From contig AP018794.1 of assembly GCA_009731425.1 (NCBI GenBank), positions 3,428,501 through 3,492,500 of the forward strand: a DNA stretch of 64,000 bases, read 5' to 3'. The stretch comes from Lachnospiraceae bacterium KM106-2. GTDB lineage: Bacteria > Bacillota > Clostridia > Lachnospirales > Lachnospiraceae. Made by a program: the position numbers and the translations under genes. This document shows, one piece after another, positions 25,322-34,062 of the stretch. Within the stretch, counting starts at the first letter, position 1; each line of letters opens with the position of its first letter. The notes under the pieces are model-generated. The model was not told the origin of the DNA, ran no database searches, and worked only from the letters and a program-made list of their open reading frames with translations.

Positions 25322-26059
25322 TTTTTCTATATTCTGAACTACTTGAAAACCATCTTCTCTAGCTTGTTGTTCATCAAACTCTTCATCTAGATGCATTAAA
25401 TAAATCTTAGCACGTTCTTCCTTTGAAAAGTTTTTAGTCTCTTCTAATAACCTCTGATAAGATGTATGAACTGGTGATTCTGGTATCATTGTAACCTCAT
25501 GATAAATATAATCATAATTATTGATATTCTGAAGCTTGGATGCAAACTCACAAGTATCACCACTATAATAGAATTTAAAGTCATCTTCAATTCCAAATTC
25601 AATACTATAAGTATTTGTGGTGCCTTCATAATCTAAAGCATTCGTATGTTTAACTTCATCAAAAACATATTCTGGCTGCTTCTTAAATCCAGGAATAAAT
25701 AATTCATCCCAGCGATTTAAAAATAGGTTATACCATTCTTGAGATACTCCTTGTAATTCAAGAAACTTACTAATAGATTCAGACGGGAAGTAGACACAAA
25801 TATTACTCATGTCCTGATCAAAAACCTTAAAATAAAGATAGGCAATCAAAGTTCCAAGTCCACCTACATGGTCTGCATGTAAATGTGTGATAAAAATATT
25901 GATTCTCGATTTATCTTTAAGCAAGTCATATTTTATGATCTGCTCAAAAATCCCATCGCCAACATCAAATAAAAAAAGTTCACCTGCCATTTCAAAATAA
26001 GCGCTGTTACTTCTTCTTTTCACATTAAATGCTCCGCCGGAGCCTAGAAACTTTAGCAT
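25307..26059 (-). CDS. MBL-fold metallohydrolase (RNase Z-like)
   Basis: 250 residues. The N-terminus MLKFLGSGGAF and the zinc motif THLHADHVGG (His59, His61, Asp63, His64), with FYYSGDT and a C-terminal MHLDEEF motif, belong to the ribonuclease Z/phosphodiesterase-like branch of metallo-beta-lactamases. A tRNA 3'-processing role is not shown; it could be a cyclic-nucleotide or other phosphodiesterase. The gene overlaps the end of the alarmone synthetase by 7 nt, so they are translated from one message. Confidence 0.82.
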   Translation of the reverse strand: MLKFLGSGGAFNVKRRSNSAYFEMAGELFLFDVGDGIFEQIIKYDLLKDKSRINIFITHLHADHVGGLGTLIAYLYFKVFDQDMSNICVYFPSESISKFLELQGVSQEWYNLFLNRWDELFIPGFKKQPEYVFDEVKHTNALDYEGTTNTYSIEFGIEDDFKFYYSGDTCEFASKLQNINNYDYIYHEVTMIPESPVHTSYQRLLEETKNFSKEERAKIYLMHLDEEFDEQQAREDGFQVVQNIEKEIAQ

Positions 26060-26928
26060 TTTGCCTCCTTTACCCGGCCTCTCTTTTTCTTTCCACTCTT
26101 CGTACTTTCTTTTTTACGAAAAAAGAAATTGCTGCCGAATATCTTTTCTTCCTTTTCTTCTACTTCCGGTTCTTCCTCTTCTTCATGTTTGTCCATATTC
26201 TCTTGCTCTACTTCATTATCTTCCACAACCGTACCGTAGGCTTCCTTCATTTCATCTTGCTGATTACGAAGCTGAATTTCTCGAAACTCCTCTTCCTCAT
26301 TATGTGTGAACTTCTTAATATTTTCATTGATAGAAAGCATTTTCGTATCAAGATAAGAAACAATATCTGCACACTCTTTTAATTCTGTACGAATACTTTC
26401 AGGTGCATTTCCTTCAAATTTATAATAAATTTTATGTTCCAGGCTCGCCCAAAAATCCATCGCAATAGTTCGAATCTGAATTTCTACTTTTGTATCGATT
26501 ACTGTATTAGATAAAAAGATTGGAATTGACACGATCATATGATAACTCATATACCCATTATCCTTTGGACACATAATATAATCCTTTACTTTTAACACCT
26601 TAACATCCGATTGCTTTGCAATAGCATCCGCAATTCGATAGATATCAGATGTAAAAGAACATATAATTCTCACTCCTGCAACATCATTGATATATTTTAC
26701 GATATTAGCAACCGTCAATTCGAGTCCCTTATGGCGAATCTTCTTTCGAATACTCTGAGGAGATTTTACCCTAGATGTAATATGCTCGATTGGATTATAT
26801 TGATGGGCTAACTTAAACTCATTATTTAATATTTCTAATTTTGTATTGATTTCCTTTAATGCAGAATCATATAGTAAAACCACTTGGTTCCACTCATCTA
26901 CCTCATCATAGAAAATTGGTAACTCCAT
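26053..26928 (-). CDS. relQ: Small alarmone synthetase (RelQ/YjbM-type)
   Basis: 291 residues. The (p)ppGpp synthetase domain occupies about 20-200 without hydrolase, TGS or ACT domains. Motifs: RVKSPQSIRKKI, DVAGVRIICSF, GYMSYHMIV, VEIQIRTIAMDFWASLEHK. It transfers pyrophosphate from ATP to GDP/GTP. Beyond the usual length (about 210) there is an 80-residue tail rich in Glu, Gln and then Lys/Arg (E-E-E-E-P-E-V-E-E-K then K-K-E-S-T-K-S-G-K-K-K-R-G-R), low-complexity and probably disordered. AGGTGAGAG lies in front of the ATG. Confidence 0.9.
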   Translation of the reverse strand: MELPIFYDEVDEWNQVVLLYDSALKEINTKLEILNNEFKLAHQYNPIEHITSRVKSPQSIRKKIRHKGLELTVANIVKYINDVAGVRIICSFTSDIYRIADAIAKQSDVKVLKVKDYIMCPKDNGYMSYHMIVSIPIFLSNTVIDTKVEIQIRTIAMDFWASLEHKIYYKFEGNAPESIRTELKECADIVSYLDTKMLSINENIKKFTHNEEEEFREIQLRNQQDEMKEAYGTVVEDNEVEQENMDKHEEEEEPEVEEKEEKIFGSNFFFRKKESTKSGKKKRGRVKEAKC

Positions 26929-27044
26929 TCTCTCACCTTCTGTCTTAACTTGTACTTTATCATACCGATTTATTATAGCATGGAAATATGAATAAATCTT
27001 GAACAGAGAAAAACTTCATAAAATGTTAATCTTTCTATTAAAAA

Positions 27045-27569
27045 TTAATATTCTATTCCTTCTCTTGCTGGCACTCCTTTATCGAAAGGATGTTTCACTT
27101 TCTGTATCTCAGAGACATAGTCTGCATACTCTAGAATATCTTCTGCTGGATCTCTTCCTGTTAAAATAACTTCTAGATGTTCTGGTTTATTCTTTAAGAA
27201 CTGAAGCAGCGTTTCTCGATTAATTACATTTAATGTGTAACTTGCTAAGATTTCATCTAATACGAGTACATCGTAATTTTCTTTTGTTGCCATTTCAATT
27301 GCTCGTTCCAAACGAGTAGAGTAAAACTTTATCGCCTTTTCTTTATCTTCTGAACTTAAAGTATAGATAAAGCCATACTCCTCTTCTACTCTCATTACCG
27401 TAATATTTTCTATCTGATCCATAATAATGATCTCACCTGAATCATCTGTTTTTAAAAAGTTAGCATATAAGACTTTTTTTCCTCTTCCTGCTGCACGAAT
27501 ACTTAATCCTACACTGACTGTTGTCTTACCTTTTCCATCTCCACAATAAACATGAATAAGTCCTCTCAT
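27045..27569 (-). CDS. cobO: Cob(I)yrinic acid a,c-diamide adenosyltransferase
   Basis: 174 residues. The N-terminus has a nucleotide-binding P-loop YCGDGKGKTT (about 8-17), continues LSIRAAGRGKKVLYANFLK, and later has VLVLDEILASYTLNVI and LTGRDPAEDI, all signatures of the BtuR/CobO/CobP family that adenosylates corrinoids. No other cobalamin gene is in the window. It is the last gene of the MoxR-DUF58-transglutaminase unit, with 18 nt to the gene before it and AAAAGGAG upstream. Confidence 0.92.
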   Translation of the reverse strand: MRGLIHVYCGDGKGKTTVSVGLSIRAAGRGKKVLYANFLKTDDSGEIIIMDQIENITVMRVEEEYGFIYTLSSEDKEKAIKFYSTRLERAIEMATKENYDVLVLDEILASYTLNVINRETLLQFLKNKPEHLEVILTGRDPAEDILEYADYVSEIQKVKHPFDKGVPAREGIEY

Positions 27570-27587
27570 ACTTAACTCCTTTTCTTT

Positions 27588-30089
27588 CTACACCTCTAGC
27601 ATCTTGATATAACGCCAAAATAACAATTTCGATTTTCTACTTTGTTTTTGTACCTGCGAAATAAACTTGTGATATAAGCTGGCTGATTCGGTCTTCTCTA
27701 TTTCAGAAATCCAATTACAATCATATTTTGCCTTTAATGCCAATGAAATATATCGTCTTAGATCATCCTCTTTAATTTCAGGGAATGCTTGACTGAATTG
27801 CTCATAATACACATCAAATGCTTGGGTATTTTCATAACTAATATGATACTCTCTCATAATGCTCTCAAACATATGATATTGTGCTAAAAGTTTGATACTG
27901 TTATTCTTACCTTCTTTTTCTTTCTGTCTCTTCTTTAGGATATATCGATATCGAATATATAATATCGCTATTATAATGATCGTCATAATGAATAATAAAG
28001 CAAGACCTTTTATAACATATATGAGGTATTTTGGCAAACGGATCTTTATTGAGCTATTAGTTCCTGCTTTTTGATCATTAGCAATACTCTTATTCTCTTT
28101 CACTGTTGGCGCAATCGTAGGTGTTGCAGTCACCTTAGCCTCTTCTTCTTTCATCTGATTCTTTTTCTTTAAGTTACTTTGTTTGATCTCCTTAGGTAGC
28201 GTTACCTTGTCCCCTTGTTGATAAGCAGGCGTTACCTCTACAGGTATCCAGCCGAATCCATCCATATAGATCTCTACCCAGGCATGAGCACTCTGATCTT
28301 TCACATCGATCTCACCCGTTCCACTTTTCTGAATATCAGACTCAGTTATAATGTAACCCTCAACATAACGAGCCGGAATCCCCATTGCTCGAAACATAAC
28401 TGTTGCTGCGGATGCATAATGCATACAATATCCCTTTTTCTTTTGAAATAGAAAATTTTCTACAAAGTCTTCATCGGTAGGTAAACCTCCAGGATGCAAG
28501 GAATAGGTTGTATTATCATTAAGATAATCCTTTACTTTCTGAATTGCCTGAACGTAACGATCATACTGCTCATAACTCTCAAACATATGAAATGCATAAT
28601 TTAATGATTCATCATTTAAATTACGGCTTGAACTTTTATCTAAATACCAATCTCTTACTAATTTCTTCACAGAATTTAAGGACTCTTTTGGTAGCTGTGT
28701 ATAATATTTATGTATCAATTTTTCTGCCTTACTTTGAAATTCAATCTGATTGGACATAACATTCTTAAGCTCATATATTGCCTCTCCTGGCTCAAAATAA
28801 TCAACGCATCCCGCTAAGTTATCATCATTCGTCCAGTTTTGAACTTCCGGCATATTGATAACAGAATCATATAACTCTTCATTAATATATGCATTATCTG
28901 GATCGCAATGATAAACATTCTTACCGTTACTCTTCTCTATAATATATTTTTCAAAAGAATATTTAGCTAATATCTCAGCTATTTTATTTTCTTCAAAAGC
29001 CTTACCGGTTGTTGTAATCGGTATCGTCCCTTCTACATATTCTTTTGGCTTATTGTACTGTTGAACCGTTTTATGATTATCATGCTTCTCCTTAAGTATT
29101 TCCTCCTCTGATGCATCTTGATACCCATTGCTTTTTATCTTTGTATGTGTACAACTGAAATATGGCGTAAAAAGTACATCTTCCGTATTTCCAACATTAT
29201 CGATGGATATTGTCTCATTACTTCCTTGCAGACTTGGTACTCCATCGAGGAAATAATATTGTAGAGTATCCAATTCATTTGTATATTCCATATCCAGTCG
29301 GTTTAAGTTCTGCTGCTCTTTTTCACTCAATGGATTCCACTCATTATGATTATAAATCTCTCCTACATATCCTTTTAGATAAATTGGCCCTTCATCCTTT
29401 TTCTCTCCATTTTCAATCCTTACTTTCAACATCGTCTTGCCTGTGAATTCTAAACCTTCTTTTTCCCCCAAGGCACCACCGCTCATACCACCACTAGCAG
29501 TATGATTCTTTGTAAAGATTACCTCAAATGGATTCACACTAAATGCAGATCCAAATGGATGATTCCTAATGTTCTCCTGTACTGTCTTTTTGATAGCAAC
29601 TACATTCATAGATTCATATCTTTTAGGTGTTACTATCATATATCCCACGCTAAATACAGCTAACGTAAGCACCGTCATGATCAAGTTAATTCGAAGTGTA
29701 ATAGAATGATCATACACTTTAACTTTGCCATAACCGAGCATAGCTGCTGCAATAATAATTGACGTGATAATATAACAATAAAATGGTAACTGTGAAGGTA
29801 GTAGTCCCACTATATAAGGTAAAAATACAAATGGTATCGATAAAAAGAAATAATAAATAGCCTGACGATGACGTAATAGTAAATATCCTAATAACATGGT
29901 CATTAATATTCCCACATAACATACGATCAGAGTAGTGCTTTCTACCACTCCTGTATGAGCCAATTTAATCGTCTTCTGATCATCTTTATAATACTCGTTA
30001 TAAAATATAAGAAAAACATTATAAATATGGCAAGCCCCTATATAGAACATACGATGCAGCCATCCACCGATCGCTCCCATTCCGATCAA
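27588..30089 (-). CDS. Transglutaminase-like membrane protein, TTG start, possibly split
   Basis: 833 residues counted from TTG at 30089. The protein has several N-terminal membrane helices (to about 175), an exterior part, and a transglutaminase-like core with Cys in KKGYCMHYASAATVMFRAMG (about residue 551) and His-Asp in QSAHAWVEIYMDGFGWIPVEVTP (about 602). A membrane helix at about 695-720 and a cytoplasmic DUF4129-like tail follow. The TTG overlaps the stop of the small gene upstream as TTGA and has no ribosome site. One extra base would join both frames smoothly (...KLIYYA then LIGMGAIGG...), giving the usual extra N-terminal helices. Either translational coupling or a frameshift is possible. 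The module MoxR-DUF58-transglutaminase is common and poorly understood. Confidence 0.8.
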   Translation of the reverse strand: MIGMGAIGGWLHRMFYIGACHIYNVFLIFYNEYYKDDQKTIKLAHTGVVESTTLIVCYVGILMTMLLGYLLLRHRQAIYYFFLSIPFVFLPYIVGLLPSQLPFYCYIITSIIIAAAMLGYGKVKVYDHSITLRINLIMTVLTLAVFSVGYMIVTPKRYESMNVVAIKKTVQENIRNHPFGSAFSVNPFEVIFTKNHTASGGMSGGALGEKEGLEFTGKTMLKVRIENGEKKDEGPIYLKGYVGEIYNHNEWNPLSEKEQQNLNRLDMEYTNELDTLQYYFLDGVPSLQGSNETISIDNVGNTEDVLFTPYFSCTHTKIKSNGYQDASEEEILKEKHDNHKTVQQYNKPKEYVEGTIPITTTGKAFEENKIAEILAKYSFEKYIIEKSNGKNVYHCDPDNAYINEELYDSVINMPEVQNWTNDDNLAGCVDYFEPGEAIYELKNVMSNQIEFQSKAEKLIHKYYTQLPKESLNSVKKLVRDWYLDKSSSRNLNDESLNYAFHMFESYEQYDRYVQAIQKVKDYLNDNTTYSLHPGGLPTDEDFVENFLFQKKKGYCMHYASAATVMFRAMGIPARYVEGYIITESDIQKSGTGEIDVKDQSAHAWVEIYMDGFGWIPVEVTPAYQQGDKVTLPKEIKQSNLKKKNQMKEEEAKVTATPTIAPTVKENKSIANDQKAGTNSSIKIRLPKYLIYVIKGLALLFIMTIIIIAILYIRYRYILKKRQKEKEGKNNSIKLLAQYHMFESIMREYHISYENTQAFDVYYEQFSQAFPEIKEDDLRRYISLALKAKYDCNWISEIEKTESASLYHKFISQVQKQSRKSKLLFWRYIKMLEV

Positions 30090-30352
30090 GCATAGTATAT
30101 TAATTTCAATGCACCTTTTTTATATAAATATAATAGTCCGAAAAAAACAGATGACACAGCTATAACGGCTATTACGACTTTACTATTAATATGAATATCG
30201 AATCCACTTATCGTACAAAATATGGTTCCATAACAAGCCCCAAATAATAAAACCAGTTGATATATGATAGATAATGGATGTCTACTCTCAGATTTTTGTT
30301 CTGCTATCTGGGTAACTATCTGGATTCCAGTATCCTTCTCTTCTTTTCTCAT
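30086..30352 (-). CDS. Small membrane protein, probable N-terminal part of the transglutaminase protein
   Basis: 88 residues from the ATG at 30352 (GAAGGAAGG upstream). Two membrane helices (about 31-50 and 57-75) end KKGALKLIYYA. The frame stops at TGA (30086-30088), overlapping the TTG of the next gene. In related proteins these helices are fused to the transglutaminase polypeptide, so I suspect one gene interrupted by a one-base change, or a coupled split gene. A longer frame from 30427 would lie inside the DUF58 gene and has no ribosome site. Confidence 0.65.
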   Translation of the reverse strand: MRKEEKDTGIQIVTQIAEQKSESRHPLSIIYQLVLLFGACYGTIFCTISGFDIHINSKVVIAVIAVSSVFFGLLYLYKKGALKLIYYA

Positions 30353-30372
30353 ACCCTTCCTTCTTTCAAAAA

Positions 30373-31551
30373 CTATAATAATACCAATGATGAAACTGCT
30401 TGTTCCATCTGCTTTGCATCTACCCAATTATAGTAGATTTCGTTTTCACAATTGTTTATTTTGTCTTCTTGTTTACAAACATTGATAATCTGAATTTTAG
30501 ACTGTGGAAATAGTCCTCTTAACCGTTCTATTTCCTTTTGATCTGTCTGATTAGTAATGAAAAATATATTCTCATATACTTTATTCTGGACTGACTCATA
30601 AAAATAATCGATGACACTTTTCTCACATATATAGTTATTTAGCAAACTGTCATGCATTGCCTCATAAAACGCTTCTCGATTTTTGATCTCAGCTACATAG
30701 ATAGAGTCAAAATCATTCTGATACCAAGCTAATGAATGCCACACCATCTCATTCAATAAATGATTTGATAAAGAAAACATCATCTCTAATAAATCATTTT
30801 GCACCTTTAGCTCGTCCTCACACATCTTTCGATCTATTAAAATAGCAACAGAACATTTAATTGGAAGACTATATTCCTTTACCAATAAAGCTTCGCTCTT
30901 ATTGCTTAATTTCCAATGAATACGCTGCAACTTATCTCCTGGCTGATACTCTCTGATCCCATATACCTCTGAAGGATCATCTCCTGGCTTATTATTAGAA
31001 TACTTCTGACTCTCTTCCGCATCCATTCCTTCTGCTAAAATAAGCTCTGTCTGCATCTCCCTTACTCGAGGGATCACTGTCAGCTTACATTCTGTTTCGC
31101 AATTCACTCTTCTACTGAAAATATGTAAATAATCATATATTTTTGCTTTACTTAAAACAACCTGAAAAACCCCAGCATATTTCATCTTTATACATCCCGA
31201 AAATTCATTTCTAGCATTTCCTCCAATACTAACAAAGATTTTCTCTTTTTCGCTCGCTCGATTCTTTACATTCTTAACACAAGTCTCAATACAAATACAA
31301 CTAATTGGAAACTTACTATGATTTTCAACTATGATTGTGTACGGAATTCCACTTTCTACCTGCGCAATCTGATGATCTATGGATATGGAAACCTTTATGT
31401 TATTCTGCATGAATAACATAAAAAAGAACATGATGATAAAAATACCTGCAAATAAAATGAACGCATGTAAAGTTTGAATTCGATTATATAGAATAACAAG
31501 CAATCCTGAATAAATTAAGAAGATAAAATAAAATAGTTTATTTTTCAGCAT
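30373..31551 (-). CDS. DUF58 (von Willebrand A-like) protein
   Basis: 392 residues. Two N-terminal membrane helices (about 5-45) come first, then a beta-rich part, then the DUF58 signature around 195-220 (REYQPGDKLQRIHWKLSNKSEALLVKEY). The C-terminal half has vWA-like strands (CSVAILIDRKM; NIFFITNQT). DUF58 proteins work with MoxR AAA ATPases and neighbouring transglutaminase proteins, probably in maturation of membrane or secreted complexes. It lies 18 nt after moxR and 20 nt before the small membrane gene. Confidence 0.9.
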   Translation of the reverse strand: MLKNKLFYFIFLIYSGLLVILYNRIQTLHAFILFAGIFIIMFFFMLFMQNNIKVSISIDHQIAQVESGIPYTIIVENHSKFPISCICIETCVKNVKNRASEKEKIFVSIGGNARNEFSGCIKMKYAGVFQVVLSKAKIYDYLHIFSRRVNCETECKLTVIPRVREMQTELILAEGMDAEESQKYSNNKPGDDPSEVYGIREYQPGDKLQRIHWKLSNKSEALLVKEYSLPIKCSVAILIDRKMCEDELKVQNDLLEMMFSLSNHLLNEMVWHSLAWYQNDFDSIYVAEIKNREAFYEAMHDSLLNNYICEKSVIDYFYESVQNKVYENIFFITNQTDQKEIERLRGLFPQSKIQIINVCKQEDKINNCENEIYYNWVDAKQMEQAVSSLVLL

Positions 31552-31569
31552 AATCTATCGTTTCCTTCC

Positions 31570-32505
31570 TTAGATCTGTGGCGCTGGAATCTTTGTAAGA
31601 ATATCTTGTACCACTTGATGCACATCAATATGACTTACTCTTGCTTTAGGGCTCAATAAAATTCGATGCTCTATAACACAGGGTACTGCCTCATATACGT
31701 CAGAAGGAAGGACATAATTTCGGCCTGACATAAATGCTAGAGCCTTACTCATATTTGTAATTGCTAATGTTCCTCTTGGACTTACTCCCAACTGGATCAA
31801 TTCATGATTTCTTGTTACTGCTGCTAATCTCGCTATGTACTCATATACTTCATCGTGGATATATGTTTTTTCCACTTCATACTGCATTTCAATAATTACA
31901 TCCTTTGATACTACTCCATAGATTTTCTCTAATGGATTAACCGTATGACGATCCTTTAATAAACTAACCTCATTCTTAATATCTGGATACCCCATTGTGA
32001 GCCTTACCATAAAACGATCTAGTTGTGACTCAGGTAACAATTGCGTTCCGATACTTCCTACTGGATTTTGCGTCGCAATTACACAAAAAGGTTCCGGAAC
32101 CTCTCTTGTAATACCATCCACAGTAACTCTTCCTTCTTCCATTACCTCTAATAACGCTGCCTGTGTCTTAGAAGAAGTACGATTGATCTCATCCGCTAAA
32201 AATAAATTACATAATATCGGACCTCTTTTATACTCCATTTCTCCATCCTTGGTTAATACTGAGTATCCAACTACATCAGATGGTAATACATCAGGAGTAA
32301 ACTGAAGTCGTTTATAATCTAAATTAGTTACTTTTGACAATGCTAATGCTAAGGTTGTCTTTCCTACTCCAGGAATATCTTCAATTAAAATATGCCCCTT
32401 AGCTAACATGGTTGCAAGAACCTTTTCTATAATTTCATCTTTTCCCTTTATAACCGTTCCAAGCTGCTGCTTTATTTGCTCTATATATCCTAAATATGTT
32501 TGCAT
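31570..32505 (-). CDS. MoxR-family AAA+ ATPase
   Basis: 311 residues from ATG 32505, which has GGGAGG 5 nt upstream. A frame from 32538 begins before the predicted transcription start. The Walker A IPGVGKTTLALALSK (about 40-50), Walker B FLADEINRTS (about 98-107), sensor motifs IATQNPVGSIGTQLLPESQLDRF and the C-terminal lid (SPRGTLAITNMSKALA) are typical of MoxR. It acts as a chaperone-like ATPase with the DUF58 protein. First gene of the operon. Confidence 0.95.
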   Translation of the reverse strand: MQTYLGYIEQIKQQLGTVIKGKDEIIEKVLATMLAKGHILIEDIPGVGKTTLALALSKVTNLDYKRLQFTPDVLPSDVVGYSVLTKDGEMEYKRGPILCNLFLADEINRTSSKTQAALLEVMEEGRVTVDGITREVPEPFCVIATQNPVGSIGTQLLPESQLDRFMVRLTMGYPDIKNEVSLLKDRHTVNPLEKIYGVVSKDVIIEMQYEVEKTYIHDEVYEYIARLAAVTRNHELIQLGVSPRGTLAITNMSKALAFMSGRNYVLPSDVYEAVPCVIEHRILLSPKARVSHIDVHQVVQDILTKIPAPQI

Positions 32506-32536
32506 ATGATCCTCCCAGTATCCTATTATTGTTATC

Positions 32537-32565
32537 ATTATAAATTATTTTCCTATAATTAACAA
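32537..32565 (-). promoter_or_regulatory. Promoter of the MoxR operon
   Basis: On the minus strand TTGTTA (32560-32565), 17-nt spacer, TATAAT (32537-32542). Transcription would begin near 32530, so the leader is about 25 nt. Confidence 0.7.
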
Positions 32566-32590
32566 TAAACGGAATGTAAATTCTAAAAGC

Positions 32591-32615
32591 AAAGAGAGCC
32601 TGTCCGGCTCTCTTT
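32591..32615 (-). terminator. Terminator after the DUF3006 gene
   Basis: AAAGAGAGCC (32591-32600) pairs with GGCTCTCTTT (32606-32615), with A/T-rich flanks on both sides. It separates the ComEC-like/DUF3006 pair from the MoxR operon. Confidence 0.8.
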
Positions 32616-32624
32616 TATGTTTTC

Positions 32625-32837
32625 TTATTCCCATAGATCATTCATTAAGGAACGAATATACTGGGTTCTCTTCTTTGTCTCTTCCTCATCAATGGTGAAA
32701 TGCTCACCATCAAGAATTACAATATCGCCTCTTTTTATATTAAGAGGGAATCTCTCTTTCTCAAAATCATGCATCTTTTTTTCATCGTCTTCACAGACAA
32801 CGAAATTTTCTTCTATACGATCAACAATATATTGCAT
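32625..32837 (-). CDS. DUF3006 protein
   Basis: 70 residues. The family pattern is present: an N-terminal IVDRIEENFVVCEDD strand pair, then PLNIKRGDIVILDGEHFTIDEEETKKR. DUF3006 proteins are small beta proteins that regularly accompany ComEC/Rec2-like metallohydrolases, as here. The function is unknown. AGGAGGTAG lies before the ATG and the gene begins 11 nt after the hydrolase. Confidence 0.88.
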   Translation of the reverse strand: MQYIVDRIEENFVVCEDDEKKMHDFEKERFPLNIKRGDIVILDGEHFTIDEEETKKRTQYIRSLMNDLWE

Positions 32838-32848
32838 ACTACCTCCTT

Positions 32849-33961
32849 TTATGGATTACACAGTTTACAAGGTTTATATCCACTATTAATTGCTTGCTTT
32901 CTAGACGAGAACTTAACACGATTCTTCGCTATTGGTAAGGAAGAACAGGTTGAAGTATGAAATTTCTTTGTATTCTTATTTCCAATATAAATTCCTGATG
33001 GTTTCTTTGTAGATGTTGGTTTCTTCGTAGCTGCTGGAGCTTTTGTTTCCTTTACAGTAGGACTTGTCTTAGCTGTCTTATACGTTATCTTTTTTCCATT
33101 TGAAATAGCAATGATAGTTCCCACCTGATCTGTTCGATAAGTCTTGACTTTCATCACATTAAGACGACTTGTTGTCTCTACATGAGGATGACCATACTTA
33201 TTTCCGGCACCACAGCTAATAATAGCTACCTTAGGATTTACGGCCTGCAAATACTTCTTCATAGAAGAGGTATGACTTCCATGATGACCGATCTTAATTA
33301 CATCTGATTTTAAATTAGCCTTCGAATTTAGAATATCCCACTCTTCATCTAATTCTGCATCGCCCTCAAAAAGAAAAGCCTTTTTTTGATGTGTCACACG
33401 AATCACAATAGAATTATTATTTGTATCCTCATATGTATTAATCGGACCAAGAATCTTTGCTTTCGCACCACCAATAGAGATTTCACTATTGACTTTCGGT
33501 GCTGTGATCTTAAGTTTCTTTGCTTTTGCCGCTAATAATACATCTTCAAATGTCTTTGTATTTGATTGCACTTTTGGCATGTACAGCTTTCCAATGCTGA
33601 AACTCTGAATTACATTATCAAGTCCGCCAATATGATCTGCATCCGGATGGGTTCCGATCAAATGATCGATTTTTTTAATTCCTTGCTTTTTTAAATAGTT
33701 AACAACCACATTTCCATGCTGATTATCTCCTGCATCAATAAGCATAACCTGATTGCTTGATTGTAACAAGATGCTATCACCTTGACCTACATCAATAAAA
33801 TGTACTTTAAGTGTACCCTTACTAGTTGTCTTAGCTCCCGCTTGAGCAGTACTTCCTTGCTCTGTAACCTGGACTGTCTTTTCTTGCATACAGCCCGTTA
33901 GGACAAGCATTGAACATAGTATTACGCTTACTAATACTTTAAATGATTTTAATTGCTTCAT
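32849..33961 (-). CDS. ComEC-like MBL hydrolase lipoprotein with C-terminal Cys domain
   Basis: 370 residues. The lipoprotein signal has the lipobox LTG-Cys24. The MBL domain follows (about 50-290), with GTHPDADHIGGL, FLFEGDAELDEEWDI and KIGHHGSHTSS, the motifs of the ComEC/Rec2 C-terminal hydrolase domain, here without the membrane channel. Then comes a Thr/Lys/Pro-rich linker (about 296-320) and a small C-terminal domain (about 322-370) with FHTSTCSSLP and KPCKLC. The spacing C-x-n-C-x-x-C plus His suggests a metal-binding fold similar to the Ada N-terminal type. The enzyme probably acts on nucleic acid or nucleotides outside the membrane; the substrate is unknown. Confidence 0.87.
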   Translation of the reverse strand: MKQLKSFKVLVSVILCSMLVLTGCMQEKTVQVTEQGSTAQAGAKTTSKGTLKVHFIDVGQGDSILLQSSNQVMLIDAGDNQHGNVVVNYLKKQGIKKIDHLIGTHPDADHIGGLDNVIQSFSIGKLYMPKVQSNTKTFEDVLLAAKAKKLKITAPKVNSEISIGGAKAKILGPINTYEDTNNNSIVIRVTHQKKAFLFEGDAELDEEWDILNSKANLKSDVIKIGHHGSHTSSMKKYLQAVNPKVAIISCGAGNKYGHPHVETTSRLNVMKVKTYRTDQVGTIIAISNGKKITYKTAKTSPTVKETKAPAATKKPTSTKKPSGIYIGNKNTKKFHTSTCSSLPIAKNRVKFSSRKQAINSGYKPCKLCNP

Positions 33962-34013
33962 ATACTACCTCCCATGTTCATAATAGCATATTTCCTTTTT
34001 AAATCATAGAAAA

Positions 34014-34051
34014 AGAGACCGTCATCATCTTATTAATGACGACAGTCTCTC
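34014..34051 (-). terminator. Terminator after galT
   Basis: GAGACCGTCAT (from 34015) pairs with ATGACGACAGTCTC (to about 34049), with a bulge, and is followed by TTTTTC on the minus strand. Confidence 0.75.
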
Positions 34052-34062
34052 TCATATTTCTA

